From positions 28,008 to 92,007 of the forward strand of contig VWPU01018760.1 of the NCBI GenBank assembly GCA_013398955.1: DNA of 64,000 nucleotides, written 5' to 3'. Shown piece by piece: positions 24,046 through 37,870 of the stretch. The position numbers and the translations under genes were made by a program. Every line of letters starts with the position of its first letter. Position 1 is the first letter of the stretch. Under the pieces are notes generated by a model that saw only the letters and a program-made list of their open reading frames with translations, was not told where the DNA came from and searched no databases. The DNA comes from Callaeas wilsoni. Its lineage: Eukaryota; Chordata; Aves; Passeriformes; Callaeidae.

Positions 24046-27000
24046 GAATTTTAAACCCGTTACTCCCTGAATTACCCACCACAAATAAAAAAAGTAAAAA
24101 ATTGTTTAAAATCAATTTTCCCTTTTTCTTGTCAGAAGTTTTTTTTATATTCGAATCACATTACACTTCCATTCACCCCCAGCTCTTGCATCAAGTCAGT
24201 ACATGCTGTGGACCATGCATTTGGTCTTCATCCCTATAGTGGGCCTGGCCAAAACACCAAGGATCTCTGTCAAGTTGCAAGCTGGTTTTCTTTCGTGGGA
24301 GTGGAGGCACCTAGGTGTTGACAGAAGGCAAGGGGGAAGGATGTGACTTTCCCACAGAGCCCACAAAGGCCAAGGTCTGCTGCCAGACCCTGGGACGGAG
24401 GAAGGACTTTCTGATTCCCACCACGTCCAAATGTGACCTGCAAGAGCACGCTCCAAAGGAACCATGACAAAAATTGCTCTGGCAAGATCTGTATTTTATG
24501 AAATAAATGCTACTTCTAGACACTACAGAGTGGAAATAATGAAGTTTTGGTCTCTCACTCACGAAATAAATGTTTGCTTCATCCAGTTCACTGTCACGAT
24601 CACTATGGCTACACGCAAATGGGTCTGACTCATCTACCTGGTTTAAAAAAAAAAAGGCAAAAAAAAAAAAATCCAAACCATTAGCTTGTTTTCCCAGATT
24701 GGTTTTCTTTTATTGCCATTACCTGAATTCAACTGACATAAGGAGAACAACAGGGCTCCTAGGCTGGAAAAGGGGTCTGCTCCTTTTATTACTGCCAGGA
24801 TGTTGGATTGACTCCAGAGACAAACTGCAGCATCCCACAGGCTCTTCCCCTGTTTGATGGGAGATAACAGGTGCCAGATATGGTATCTCCTAATGCACAA
24901 GCCTATATATTAGTGCCCCTTCTGAAGTCAGGAACTTGGTGCTGCGTGTCCCAACTCAGAGCTTCAGTGACCAGGAATCCTTCAGTTAGACTGAACCTGG
25001 AATCCAAAAAAACATTCATGTCCCTCAGCACAGCTGGCTTCAGTGAAAACTACAAATAGTTTTGTGGATCTTATGTCTCCGTCTGCTTATTGTCTCTCTA
25101 TTTGGCTCTGAGGGCTTTTTTAGTACATTTGTAGAAGGAGTACCAAATAGTTGAATGGCAGCCGTTGCTGACATGAAGAGAGAAGCCCAGATTTGTATAT
25201 ACACACAAAATTTTAATTACTAAATTTTTGGTATATACACTGATCATCTGGGGGAAATATCACTGATCCAGAGAACCAGCACCTGAGCAACAAGTGATTG
25301 TTAATTTTTTATGCTGTGAGAGGAATATATTAAAATATTTCCCATGAGGATAAGCATGATGGAAAATGGATGGACTGAAAGGAAATTGGAGTTCCATCAT
25401 CTTTTGCATGATAACGTTGAATCAAAAATATAAGTAAGAATGTACAGATTGAAAAGCCACAATAGGAGACAAATGACAGAAATTATTGTGAGTGTTTATT
25501 GTTGACTATATTAATGCAACACAATTCTTTTCAATGCCATTTGCAAGCCATGTATGACTGATAGAAATTAGATGTGATTACTCTTCTGTTTCTGCAACTT
25601 ATCTCAATCTTATTTGTTTCATGAATAATAGGTCCAAAAATACGCCAAAAAAAGTAATTTCTTCAATAAATTCTGTAGTGTCTCTAAAAAAAGTACACCA
25701 GCTATTAATAGGTACCACTGCTTTTTAGATACCAGGGACTTCTGATGAAACGTACAGTCCATGCATGGAACAAGGCTCTGAAAATATTTCAGTACATCCA
25801 CAGCTGTTAATTACGTCCTTCATGTTGTTGCTATAAGACAAATACCAGGAAAGCAACAGCAAAAATATTGTTGGAAACCAAACATCCAAAGAAACGCTGA
25901 AAAAAACCCCATCAGGTTGTCTGTATGTAGACACATAGCATTACAGCTATAAGCATTTATTCCTGCTAAAAGGAAAATTCCAAATTATTTGTGTGGTGTG
26001 TAGTTTTACACACAGCCTTTCTGAAGCTATCGCTTTCAGCTTGCTCCAATATGTAAAACAGTGAAGAACAAAGTGCTGGCTCTGAGAATCAACAGAATTT
26101 TTACTTTTGAACAAAGATATGCTCAATAATCTCTCTTTTATGACTTCTCAAAATATGCTGGTCCTTCTAAATGTGTTTTTAATCCTACATTTTGCTAAAC
26201 TCAGTAGGAAATACTTGTATGTGCTGAACATCTTCACAGCCTTCACCAGTTTTGTTTCAAGGGAAGAGCGTGATGGAGTGTTGTAACTGTCAGTGGAAGA
26301 GAAAAATAGAGTAAGAAAATAAATATAAATCTGAAATATTGATATAGGTTAATATATAAGAGCAAAAAATTATCTGTCTCAGACTTCTAAGTCCTTTGCC
26401 TTCACTTAAAATGCAATAGAAAAAGTATATTAGCAGAGACAAAATACTGGCCTCACTTTAAGACACAGGAATTATTTCAGATGAAATAAGTATAACAACA
26501 ACAAAAATAATTTTCCTTGCTCTCTGTAATCAAACAAAAACTATCTCACTAGCAGTGGAACTCAATATCTTCTCAAAAACAGTTGATTCTTTCATTTTCT
26601 TTTTTTTTCCCCAAAAGTTATTTTGAAGCTAATCAGCATTGAGGGTCAGAAATATCTAAGGGTTGCATTTCTCTTTACACCAGTTTGCAAGGCTGTTTTT
26701 GGCTATCCCAAAACTCTAAGGGGCACGTCCTTCCTCCTTCTAGGAAATTACACTTAATATGTTTTGTGCTCTTTTATTTTGATTCAGTAAGACTCTCATT
26801 TAAAATAGTCATCTAGATCCATGTATCTCTAAATAAATGAATGTCAGAACTGATACTTGCCAACATAATACTGCAGAAAACTAAAAGCCTTACTTGCAAA
26901 AAGGACTTCCATTGGATGCTGCTGATACAGAAGGAGTACCATCAACACATGATTCTACAAAATTATGACTAAATTATTGGAGCAGAACCCAAAATTTTAC

Positions 27001-27639
27001 TCACAAGCCCCACCAGCATTGCACACACACAGCCCCAGGAAATAGAAAGTTAAGATTAAGACCAGCAGCAAAGTCTGATATTCTCCATTGTGTGTTATTT
27101 ACTCAGCAGCATTCTTGAATGCTGCAAATAAATACCACCAGCATGAGGTATTACCCAAAGAACTATAACTGGTAATTGATGTCTCTCATCAGAGTTTATA
27201 TTTTGTCCCTATATTCATGCAGAACTGCAATGTCCCAGCAGGGGCAACAGATGTGTCTCCTTCATCTCAGAGGTAAAGTTTATGATGCACTTGAAAACAT
27301 CTTCCAGGCATCTCCACAGGTGATCTGCCAGATCTCCCTAAACTACTGATTAGAAATTCACCAAATCTTCCCACCAATCCCTTAACCTTATTCCATTGTG
27401 GCTTTTAGCACACAGAGGTGCCACCACTACATAAATTCATTTTGAGGCCACGGCTCATCACTGGACTACTCTGATCTCTTGTGAATAAGAATATATGTCA
27501 CGGACCACAGTTCAAATCAGTGGCTCCCTATGGAGAAAAATAAATCAAGATCAAGCATTGGAAAAGTGGCCCAGTCTCTACACAAGACTGTTGTCCTCAT
27601 GATTATTTACCACTCAATCTTTCAGCAGTGATCATGTGT
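24046..27639. other. Gene-desert segment without a recognisable gene
   Basis: No gene seen. An A-rich run (24637-24671) is a simple low-complexity tract. Overlapping open frames at 24196-24900 on both strands have no recognisable domains. The remainder is AT-rich unique DNA. Confidence 0.5.
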
Positions 27640-28080
27640 GAGTTTTACAAACACTGAGACACGTGTTACACCATGCTGAGCGCGGTGTCTGCATAAGACC
27701 GTGAGAAACACCTACACTCCAAGACAGGTTTCCATTGACAGCTTCCTGCATTACCTGTCAGCCAGACAGATCTTAATCTATTGAACATGTGTTTTATTGA
27801 CATTGTATCGCGATAGGAGCTTTTAAAATTAGAACAGCGTGTTGTACAAAGTAAAATGCCTTTTAAATGCCTAAGTGCATCACACCTATTTGTTTATCCA
27901 CCACATTTATCATCATCAAAGAGCAGAAGCAAGTTTTATTAACAAAGATCAAATTTCCATGAAACCATGCTAGCCAGTATTAATTTTATCCCGAACTTTT
28001 TGTTTATTTATGAACTGTTATGACCACAGGCTGTTCTCATAATTTGCCACAGCATGAAACCCACCCTACCGTTTTCCAGC
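27640..28080. promoter_or_regulatory. Candidate conserved non-coding element
   Basis: Unique, repeat-free block with balanced AT-rich composition, retained CpGs and many homeodomain/forkhead-like cores (TGTTTATT, TTTATTGAC, ATTAAT). It includes the CpG-containing palindrome TATCGCGATA at 27806-27815. This texture is typical of enhancers in developmental gene deserts. Conservation is not demonstrated, and the call rests on sequence character and genomic setting only. Confidence 0.3.
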
Positions 28081-31000
28081 CCTTGTCACAAGTCCTCTTG
28101 TCATCTTAAAGGAACATGAGGGGAACTCTTTTTCCTGGAACTTTTCCTAGTTTTCTAAAATTTCTAAAAAAGCAAACATTGCTGAAGGCACATAATTTCT
28201 CTGCTCACTTTTTCAGGTCACTTGCTTGTTGGTTTGGAGAATCTGAGAGAGGTGTGGTTTAGTTTTTGGTTTCTTATATTTTGAAGACAATATTTAACTT
28301 TGTTAGTTACAAATCACAGCATGTACCACAGCACATCATCATTTCTACTGTAGTCAATCTAAGAAACTAAGATGGTTTTAAGAGCAAAATTTATTTGGTG
28401 AAACAAATCATGGGGGATCATTGAAAACAAAAACATGGACTGTTTCTATATGCAAGGTCATCTGCCATAGGATCTGCTGAGGGGGAAAATTGTCCGCCCT
28501 CCCAGTAAAATAAAGGAACTGAGCAAAACAGTTTAACACATAGGGGAAAATATAACCAAACAAGGTTTATTTACTTATAGATTATTTCTCTTTCCTGCAT
28601 TTTACATGAGTCTTACATAATTTTTGATCTGCAAAATTTGTGGTCACGTAAGTGTCACATTAATATCAAGGGCAGATCAGCTAAAATACAGGAAGATTTT
28701 TGTAAGAGAAATAGTGAATTATGGTCACAATTGAACCTTTGTTGTTATTAATTGATTCTTATCTTCACTCACAAAACAAGAAAGAAGGATAATCTAATTA
28801 TCGTATAAGTTAAATATGTAATTTTCAGAGGAGTTTCTAAATTCTAAAAATATTATTCTATGCTGCTGCTCAACATTTAATGACCTGAATCTCTTTTTTT
28901 TTACTCAGTTTTGGCAATTTTCTATATGAAAACACTTTTAACATGGAAAAGGGAAAAATTTTCTATCTGAAAACACTGAAATTACTCCTTTTATTTTAAA
29001 ATAAACCATTTTTGTGAACAAAATTACCTCAGAATCTCTGGTACCCTTGATTTCTTTAAAAGGATTCTATTTTGGAAAACATTGGCTATTGTTTACAGAA
29101 GACTCAACTCTCTATAGCAACAACTAGCGTGAGGGCACTGAAATCCAACTATGATATACTTTCTGTATGAGCAATAAATTACTGCTAATCAGCCATTACA
29201 GTAGCTGATATTTTCCACTGTAAATTCTTGCAATACATCCCAATTTGGTTTTTGTATCCGAAAACTGAATTCATAGCCAGCCTTTTACTCAACAGAAAAG
29301 GACTCTGAGAGACTATGTTTGGCAAGAGACAGTAGAACAAATCCCCGACTGATTCATCAAGGTTTCAAATGAAATCTTTTCAAGAGGAAGCAAGACTTTC
29401 CTAACGATCTGTGATTCAGTAGATGCAATTTTTAACATCAAGCCAGCTTCAGCATATGAAAGCTCAGTGTGCAAAATGAGTCCCCAACCATTTTCAGTTT
29501 CACCAATTTTAGAGAAAATATATTATTAACATGAAAAACATTAGTACCAATGCATATTTTCAAAAGCTAGAACAATTACCAGATTTCATTTTGCAATATC
29601 TTTTCCAATAAAGTATAACATTCAAATATATTTTTAAAAAGAAACAAGGACCATTCAAAAGCCTCCTTTTCTCCCCATAAGCAACAAAATTCAAAACAAA
29701 TACCATTTGCAATCAGGACTTGTACTCCTAAGAATATCTTTATTAATGAGCAGGCAGACCTGCCATGTATGAAATGCTGAAAGTCCAAATCCAGAGACGC
29801 ACACCTTCTGACAAAGAACTGCTGTACTGTCTTTGCTATTGTCTCTGAGGTGGCACAATCACAGTTTCAAGAATTTCCTATAAATAAAATAAGTGCTGTT
29901 ATTATCAGGAAAATTACATGTGTTCTGATATTAAATTTTAAATTGTGGATATCTTGAAAGCAAATAAAGATCTTTTCTCTTTCTCTGAGGAAAGAATTAA
30001 AAAAAAGGCTAGGTAAAAATTGTAAACCTTATTTAGCTTCCTTGGATTTAATTTTTTCTGATTTCATGGGGAGGGGGGAGGGGAGAATTCCACTAGCAGT
30101 GGTAATTGCATAAATGCTATAGAAAGAAAAAGGAATGGATGAATAAAATAATTCAAGCAGTGACGTTTACTACCTGGACCAGATTAGTTTGCTGCAAATC
30201 TAATTTGCATGAGATACCATTAAATATAGGGGGAAATGTAGCTTATGCCCAGAACAGCTTATAGATATATAGCTCAACTACAAGTAAAACTGTGTGAGTA
30301 AGTGGAAATAAGGAAATTATAATTTATGGGCTTTATATTTTAAAAAGAAGTAATTTTGAAGATGTTACTTTTCATCTTAATTTAATTTTCTTTCTTGGAT
30401 TAGTTCTAATGTGTAGAAGTTTACCTCTTCCAGCATGATGATCTAAGCACCTTGTGGGCACATATTTTGATCCATTATAAAGTTCTATGCACTTTATTAG
30501 AAATCAAAGTGTTATTATGAATAATCTCAATAGCAGTGAAATCTCAACACCTCTAAGACATCAACCAAGGTGTACTTCTGATGCACTTATAAGATTACTT
30601 ATTCATCATGCTTCTATTGAATACAATAAAAAATAAGGTGCATTATGTTAGAAAGCATTTTATTGTCTTCTTCTGTATCTCATTTTATGCCTAAACTAGT
30701 AAATGGACTTCTTTCTAATGACATTGCCATGTTATTATCAAAGTGCATATTGTACTGCCCAAGATGAAAGCAGCATGTTTGGAAATTCAATTACAAATTC
30801 TTTCAATCAAAAATACTGTGAATGCATTTGAATATTTTTTGACCTAAAAGAATTAAAACTACAGGTATACTATGTATTTAGCATGCAGCTGCTTTTTTCA
30901 ACTTTCCATTTGTTTCTAGGTTCACCTGAAAACACAGCTAAGTCAAATTCAAGTAACTCTGGCAGTTCTGAACATAACATTACTTTTCCACAATAGAAAA

Positions 31001-34000
31001 ACTACTCATTTTTTGCATATGGTGCCCATGAATAAAACACTCGAGACACTAACTGTTCAATCCAGAAATTGAAATTTATCTGCCGTTGTCAGGTTTCCTG
31101 GCTCTGTATTGCACAAATCGAATAAGAAGAGGGGAAAAAAGAAGGCAGGCTTACTCTTCTTCAAATGCCAACATGCAAAATTAAAGCTGAAGTGAGCACC
31201 TATTTGAGAAGGTAAAGGTGTAAAAGTAACCATTTCAACAGCTAAAGTTTCAGACTCAAGTGATGGCCATATCACTGTGTTCAGTCTCAGAGAAAAACTA
31301 CAACCTTTCACCTTCCAGCCCTGCCAAAATCAAACAGGATGGACAGACAGGCTACGCTCTTCTTCTCCTCACCAGTAATAATGCTGCTGCAAGCCAGATC
31401 AGTCTCTCGGTTGCATTTCTTCAGCCCTCCAAAATGCTTTCCATTATATTCTTGGTAACACCTTTGAGTCAGTTTGTGCTATCACATAAAAAAGGAAAGA
31501 AAAATCTTGCCTTGGTCGTGAAGACAGTAGCAGTAGCAGACTGTCCTTTCACTTTTCTATTCTTCTCAAACTGGGCATAAAATAGGCATTTAAAGTCAGG
31601 ATTCGCATGAGCTACTTTATATGTCATTTTTAAAACAATGTGGTCTGAGCCCTTAGAGGTGCACATTTCTCTCCTCTAAAAGAAGCCAGAGATGAGGAGC
31701 ACAGATGCTTGCATGAATACCATCCCGTTTGCCCCTCATGATATTCAAGAAGGATGGTTCCTACTGAAGGAGTTTAAAGGAAACACACAAATCATAACCC
31801 AGAGTTATAAAGATCACTAACAACAGCATGGAGCAGGCAGGTAGAAGGAGGAGACAAATAAATGCTATTCTGCAGACATTGAGACCTTCAAAGATTCCCC
31901 AGGAATTCTTCATCAAACAGGCTCCTCAGAAAAAATCCTGGTTGTTATTAGATTGTTTCTTCAGCCCAAGTCCCATCACGGGCCAGGCACATGATGAAGA
32001 TGTGGAAGAAGCCATGACAGGCAGAAATACATGCCTCTCTTTGACAAGATTTGATTTTTGGAGAAAATCAGGGAACTGGACCACCGGCTCCTCAATTCTC
32101 TGAAACTACATGCAGTTCAACCAGGATACTGCCTAGAAAGATGGATCTACATTTTGCTATCTAAAATAATTTAAAAAAAAAAAAACCAAACATGGACCTC
32201 TTTTAAGAATACGGCACAGTTGCTTACATTTAGGGAAGGTTTCCAGGCTGCAAATCCTTAGTGAAATATCTGCCAATTCTTCTGGTGGCACCACACAGAC
32301 CACAAAGCCAAGAGAAAACCCTCGGACCTCTGCTTCTTATGCCCTCAGCACTGGCCTCCTTAGACATTTCCTTTTTGCTTCAGTGGAACTGTTTTTAACT
32401 GCTCCCACTCAGATTTTTATCTAAGGCAGGTCTACACTTCTTTGTCTGATCTGAAAGGAAGACAATGCAGTATCCAGGCTATAAGAGCTCTCTGATTCCT
32501 CCTGCCGTGGTTTACCTCAACTTCCTCAACTGCTCCACAGCTCACAGCTTACCTACTTCTTCATAATCCTTCCTGATAGCAGCTAATCCAAATAACTGTC
32601 TGCTACAGATGTTATTATCTCACTACTCACTAGCATAAATTAATTTGTTAAAACAATGCAGACCGTTGCATTAAACCTGAGGGCACCTCCCCATTTACCA
32701 TGTTCCATCAGAGAAACATGCTATTTTTACAGTCAGTTTAGCTGATTTCCAAGTGAAGCAATATAGAGTCCAAACCAGAACTAATTTGTTTCTTTAGCAG
32801 TTCATAAGGCACTTTTCAAAATCCAGGGGAAAAATAACTGCAGCTATGAAATCTACACATCAGAATCTGAAAACTCCTTTTAAAATAAAAATATAAATAT
32901 ATAAAAAAACTGATGCAGTGTAAATTGATTCTTGCTTTCTTCAAAAGCAGTGTCATAAATTTTTCTTTCCCCTTACCCACTACCAGTAGGTGCAAAGGAA
33001 CCCAGGAAGTCAACAGAACCAATGTTTGATTAATGTAAAATGAGCTGTTACGTTGCACACATCTCTAAGATTTTTCTCTCAATGTCTGCTTCCTTCTGGA
33101 TATAAAAGCCAGGTACATGGCTGACAGAAAATGGTGTTTGGATGGACCACTTGTCTCCTGAACTTTTCTACCTACTGCAATGTTTTCTTGAAAGCTCTCA
33201 CACCTGGCAGTGGGCCTTGGTCTGTTCTTTAAGAAGAAGGATGAAAGACATAGATGTAATACAATGTCATAGAGTCATAGTCCTCCTATGGAACAAACAT
33301 AGCATCAATACATTCTGCAATTTTTCTGCTTCGAGTCACCATATCTCAGAAAATAAAAGTGGAAAACGAGAATTGGCAAGCACAATTAGACATTCAGAAA
33401 CAATCTCGTCCTTCTTGAGCAGGGTCATTAAGACCTTGCAAAAAATCCAAGCTCTGCTGAGAACAGTGATGTCAGTAAGTGGCAAAGACTTCATTCCAAC
33501 ACCTTTTGTGAATTATGTTTTTAAAGTATTTCATAAACACAACATTCCTTATATGCTGTGTTGCTGTAATGCCATTCTGACATTAGCTGCATTTGGGAGA
33601 CATTAGGATTAAACGTTTCTACTATTTTTCAGTATCTGAGCAACAGAACAAGTAAAGCATCATTGGCTCCACTAGAGAGAGCTCTTGTGCTAACATAATT
33701 ATATTAATAAACATAATTACTTGTTTGAAATCAGTGGAATTATCCATGGAGGAAGACGTGTTGCTACACACACACACAGGAAGAGTGTGACCAGTGTTCC
33801 TATGACTTACCAAATACACGCTGCAATATATTCCCTTTGTCCTCGCCTCTGGGAAGTGTTCCCGTACAGGTTGCTATTCTTTTGCATAAAGACCTTTTTA
33901 CATTATTCTGGGTACTCTGGCTCTGGAAAAAAAAAATTCCTAGAACACAAACTCTAGCCCAGTACCAAATTATGTCCTTCTAACAGGAGTTTGCAGCTTT

Positions 34001-37000
34001 CTTGACTTGAAGGCCACTGCTCAGCAAAAATTCGGCTATTTCCGAGTTGTTAGAGTGACTGTAATCCTATTGAAATTCCATTGAGAATAAGCGTAGAATG
34101 GGGCATAATTGGGTACAATATGCTGAGGTGGGTCCTACAAAGCCCTCAGTACACTTGTGGCATACAGAACCAAGATCCCCACATTGGGCTATTTCAAGGA
34201 AAAATACACAAAATGTTATCACTGAAGGAGTAGGAAGAGATTAGGAAAGTTTTGACCTAATCCCACTGGGGTTTAGATTTTAGCTATAATCACTCATCTG
34301 TCCTAATCCTACAAAGTGGCTTAATACAGAAGGATGGAAGAACTACTGAAGCATGCACAAAAGGTACAGAGAAGACTATTGATTGAAGGAACTAAGCTTC
34401 CTTTTCTACTCTGTTTCCTACTCTGTTTCCCACTGCAATTGTTGTATCTAGTTTTATGCTTTCAAATCTTAGTCTTTGTTAAAAATGAAATGCAGAATTG
34501 TTTTAATATTTTTTAATGGATCTTTTTGGAACAATAAAAACTGAATTGTATTCTTACTTATCTGAAATATCCTGACTTCAGTAATAATTGGTAGAGTACT
34601 AGATCTGAGACTGAACATCCATGGTCTAAAAAGCAAAAAAATTTTGAATGGGTTCTTACTACATACTACACCAAAAGTCCATCTGCGTCTCTCCAATAAA
34701 TCTGTAACTTTTTGATCAATAAGAGAGCACTGTTCTATCAAAGGAAGCGTTAAATTACCAGTGCATTTTATACCCCCCAACCCCCGCCTTCATCAGTGCT
34801 TCCCCTGTTCTCACTTGCCGCATATCTTGGAGTTGAAAGGCTGCTTAACCCCTGGCATCCCACTCGTTCTGTTATTTGTTCAACTCCTACTTACCGCAGC
34901 GAAGACTTTGGGGAGTCATCATATCACAAGCCTGTCCTCAAACTTAAATACACAAGTGCTTTGGGTATCCTGTTTCCAATCGAATCTACTATGTTCCCCT
35001 AATAGGTACAATCACTGTAAAACAAGCTCTCCTACTATTTTTTTTCTGACTGAGTCATTAGAGATTTCTTTAGTGCATTGGCACAAAATACAAATTTATT
35101 TGGCTGATTGCTTCTGCTCATGTCTCCTCTTTTAAGAAGCATTAGAATCACAAATACATTGGTCCAGTACCATATACCTCATATATATCAACCCAGTACC
35201 TTTAAATTTATTATTTGCAATCTGGTATGCAAAAACAGAGCTTTTTTCCTGGCTCCATATACGAATGTAAGAGAATGTGACATTAAATTACTTACATCAA
35301 ATTATTCAGTAATTCAATAATTACTAGGATTCTTAGGTTGCTCTGTAAGGAATTTTCCACAAGTAGCAACTGATATTCAACATTTATTTATATTCCTGAA
35401 ATACATATCACGGTGTCTTTCATTCAGATTAATCTGGCAAGTTCTACTAACTCAGAGATCAGAAAAGAAAAACCAAGGTCCTTTTCTTTATGTTTCTACT
35501 GTGCACTAAGCTGCATAATCTTGTTGTCATGTGAAATTAGCAGCAAAGATCCCTGCACAAAACAAACCCTGACATGTACTGTACATGTGCTGAAGTAAGA
35601 CAGCTACCTAATTTACAAAAAAAAACAGGTCATATATCCCCGGCTTCTATACATAGCTAAGACGTTCAGGTAATTCTTCCTTCACAAGGTTGCTTTGTTG
35701 ACAGCTGTTACACAGCCAGAATTTGTTACTTTCTTATTTAACATAAGAGTTCTTCTCTTTAATTCCTTTAAGTGTTAAACAAGTTACATGAAATAGCAAT
35801 ATTAAATTCAACTTAAAAGAGAGCTTCAGACAGAGGGTTACCCACCCGAGAGCCAAACATGAGAAAATGCCAGCGTATTATTCAACAACTAGGTTAGTCC
35901 TTCATTTTCCAGTCTTAACAAACCGCTCCGTGAAACTGCATGACAAAGGATTTCAACCTACGTAACGATTCAGCACTTGGAAACACACTGACAAAGAGGG
36001 CAAACCAATAACAAAATATATTCAAAGGCAACTGCCATTTTCTTTATACACCCCAAATAGGGATTTCCCTGTCTCCTGAGTATTTAATTGGTTTCCTCAG
36101 CGCTACCTCAAATTTCAATGCGAGAATCAAATGCCGGTACAAAGCGAGCAGTCAATGCACTTCCTAAGCTAAGGTAGAGCAGCTAACGTTGTTCCAAAAC
36201 CACTGAAGAAAAATGCTGATACCACATTTGATAAAAGTGACAGTACTCGACCTCTTCCAGAACTTTGTAACACTGTCATCCTTTATTGAAGATAAAAGCA
36301 AGAGCAAAGCACAATACAGAATATTAACATGTCAATTCTTTCAGCTTCAGACAATAAAACATTTTGTTTTAAGGCTTGAGCTTTTCAGTTTGTTTTTACA
36401 TTGTGAATTATAGTTTATCTTGGTTCTGTCATCTTTTTGAAGTGTGGTTTTATGACCAGCCACTAAGGCTAAGCTGTTAAGCTCAGCTTTTTCTGATAAT
36501 GTGTTGTTATGGAGAGGCTGTTCACGAGTAAGGCAAATGGATTTAGTCCTAAGAGAAAATAGTTAATTGACTTCACTGCATGTCAAGTAGATGGTAAAAT
36601 AGATCAAATCACATTTCACTGAAATTTACTTGAAAATAAGCAAACAGTTTTACTGTTGTTTTTCCTTCCCATCTCTGCTTGAAATTTTAGAAAAACTTTC
36701 TTTTCCCATGGAAGCTAGTGACAGTGAAAGGTCATTTGACTTAAATATCGCATGTACTAAATTCTGAGACACACACTTATATTTTGATTCCTAAAATATC
36801 AGGATATTTTAAAAGTAAAAATTATGTGCTATCTATTTATAATGTGAACTAGAAACAAAAAAGAGAAAAGCTATTGGAAACATTTGCTGAAGCATTTCTG
36901 TACTTAAATGTTCATCAAACTGTTAAAAATAAATCTTCATTTCTTTTGAGTGTGAGTACTCTGAGCATGCCATGTCATCTCTAATGGAAAAGTCAGGTCA

Positions 37001-37439
37001 TTTACTCAGGTAAGATGCACTTACTACTGAAAAAAACATGATGATTTGTCTCTTTTTATTACATATTATTCAGATAATGCTAAATAATTAAGGTATTTAG
37101 AATTACGGAACTTGTGACATTACCAAAATAAACAGAGATGGTAATAGGAAAGGATTTGGAATACTTTTGCTTAGACTTTTTACTATCCCAAAAGATTTCA
37201 CAGAAGTTGGAATGATGCAAATAATTTTCAGAACTGTAAAAATCTCATTCAGTTAAACATTAAAATATTGTCATGTTATTCTAAGATCATTGTAAGAGAA
37301 AAGACAACACATTTTAATTACACTTCAGAATTAATTTCCATATCCTTTATAGATGATGTTATTTTATAATCTGTAGATGACTCTATGATTTAACTACAGA
37401 AATTACCTTGTCATAGAAAGATTAAATGAAAAACACAGC
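28081..37439. other. Gene-desert segment without a recognisable gene
   Basis: No gene seen. The longest frame (154 codons, 33142-33606, +) has no recognisable domain and is within chance expectation for a region this size. An octamer ATTTGCAT lies at 30203-30210 in a unique AT-rich block. The stretch 35870-36200 has more CpGs than its flanks, no repeats, and resembles a conserved non-coding element. An A13 run occurs near 32172. Confidence 0.5.
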
Positions 37440-37870
37440 TAAGGCAGGGTTCAGCTCTGGACTCTGAAGCATCACTTTAGGTGTTTACAGTAGGTGTCTT
37501 CACATAAGCTGGGTGTGGAGGAGGCTCAGCTTCCACTAAATTGAAGGAAATTTTGCCAACACAGCTGATAGCACCCGGAGCCCCAGAGCCGGTTCCAGCT
37601 ACCGAAACCCGCCCAGTCCAGCGGGGCATAAGTCTCCCTACAACCTGTGCTAGATCTGTCAGGTCTTTTGGATGACAACTTAAATGACAGTGGATGCCCA
37701 CATGTAGTCAAATGAACAAGTCCCAGAGGCCCACTGATTCTGACAAGTCTTAGACTCCCACTCACACATGAGCATCTCCACTATCAAGACACACTTCTGC
37801 TAGCTGGCGGAATCTGGAGCTGAATCCCACCCACAGTCTCACCCAGCACACATGTCACAGCTTTTCCTGG
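37440..37870. other. Isolated GC-richer patch, unidentified
   Basis: About 430 bp distinctly richer in GC than its flanks, with a few CpGs (for example near 37570-37630). Two overlapping minus-strand open frames (37477-37701; 37526-37765) resemble no known protein. It may be an old unrecognised repeat or an exon of a long RNA. Confidence 0.4.

Noticed and set aside
30203..30210. Isolated ATTTGCAT octamers (also 9668, 59913)
   Set aside because: An 8-mer is expected a few times in 64 kb on two strands, so single octamers are not evidence of function. They are noted only where other motifs cluster.
33142..33606. 154-codon plus-strand frame in AT-rich DNA
   Set aside because: A rough estimate gives about one frame of this length by chance in this much sequence. 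No domain or coding-like composition.
34761..35135. 124-codon plus-strand frame
   Set aside because: Overlaps other frames, has no recognisable motif, and is within chance length.
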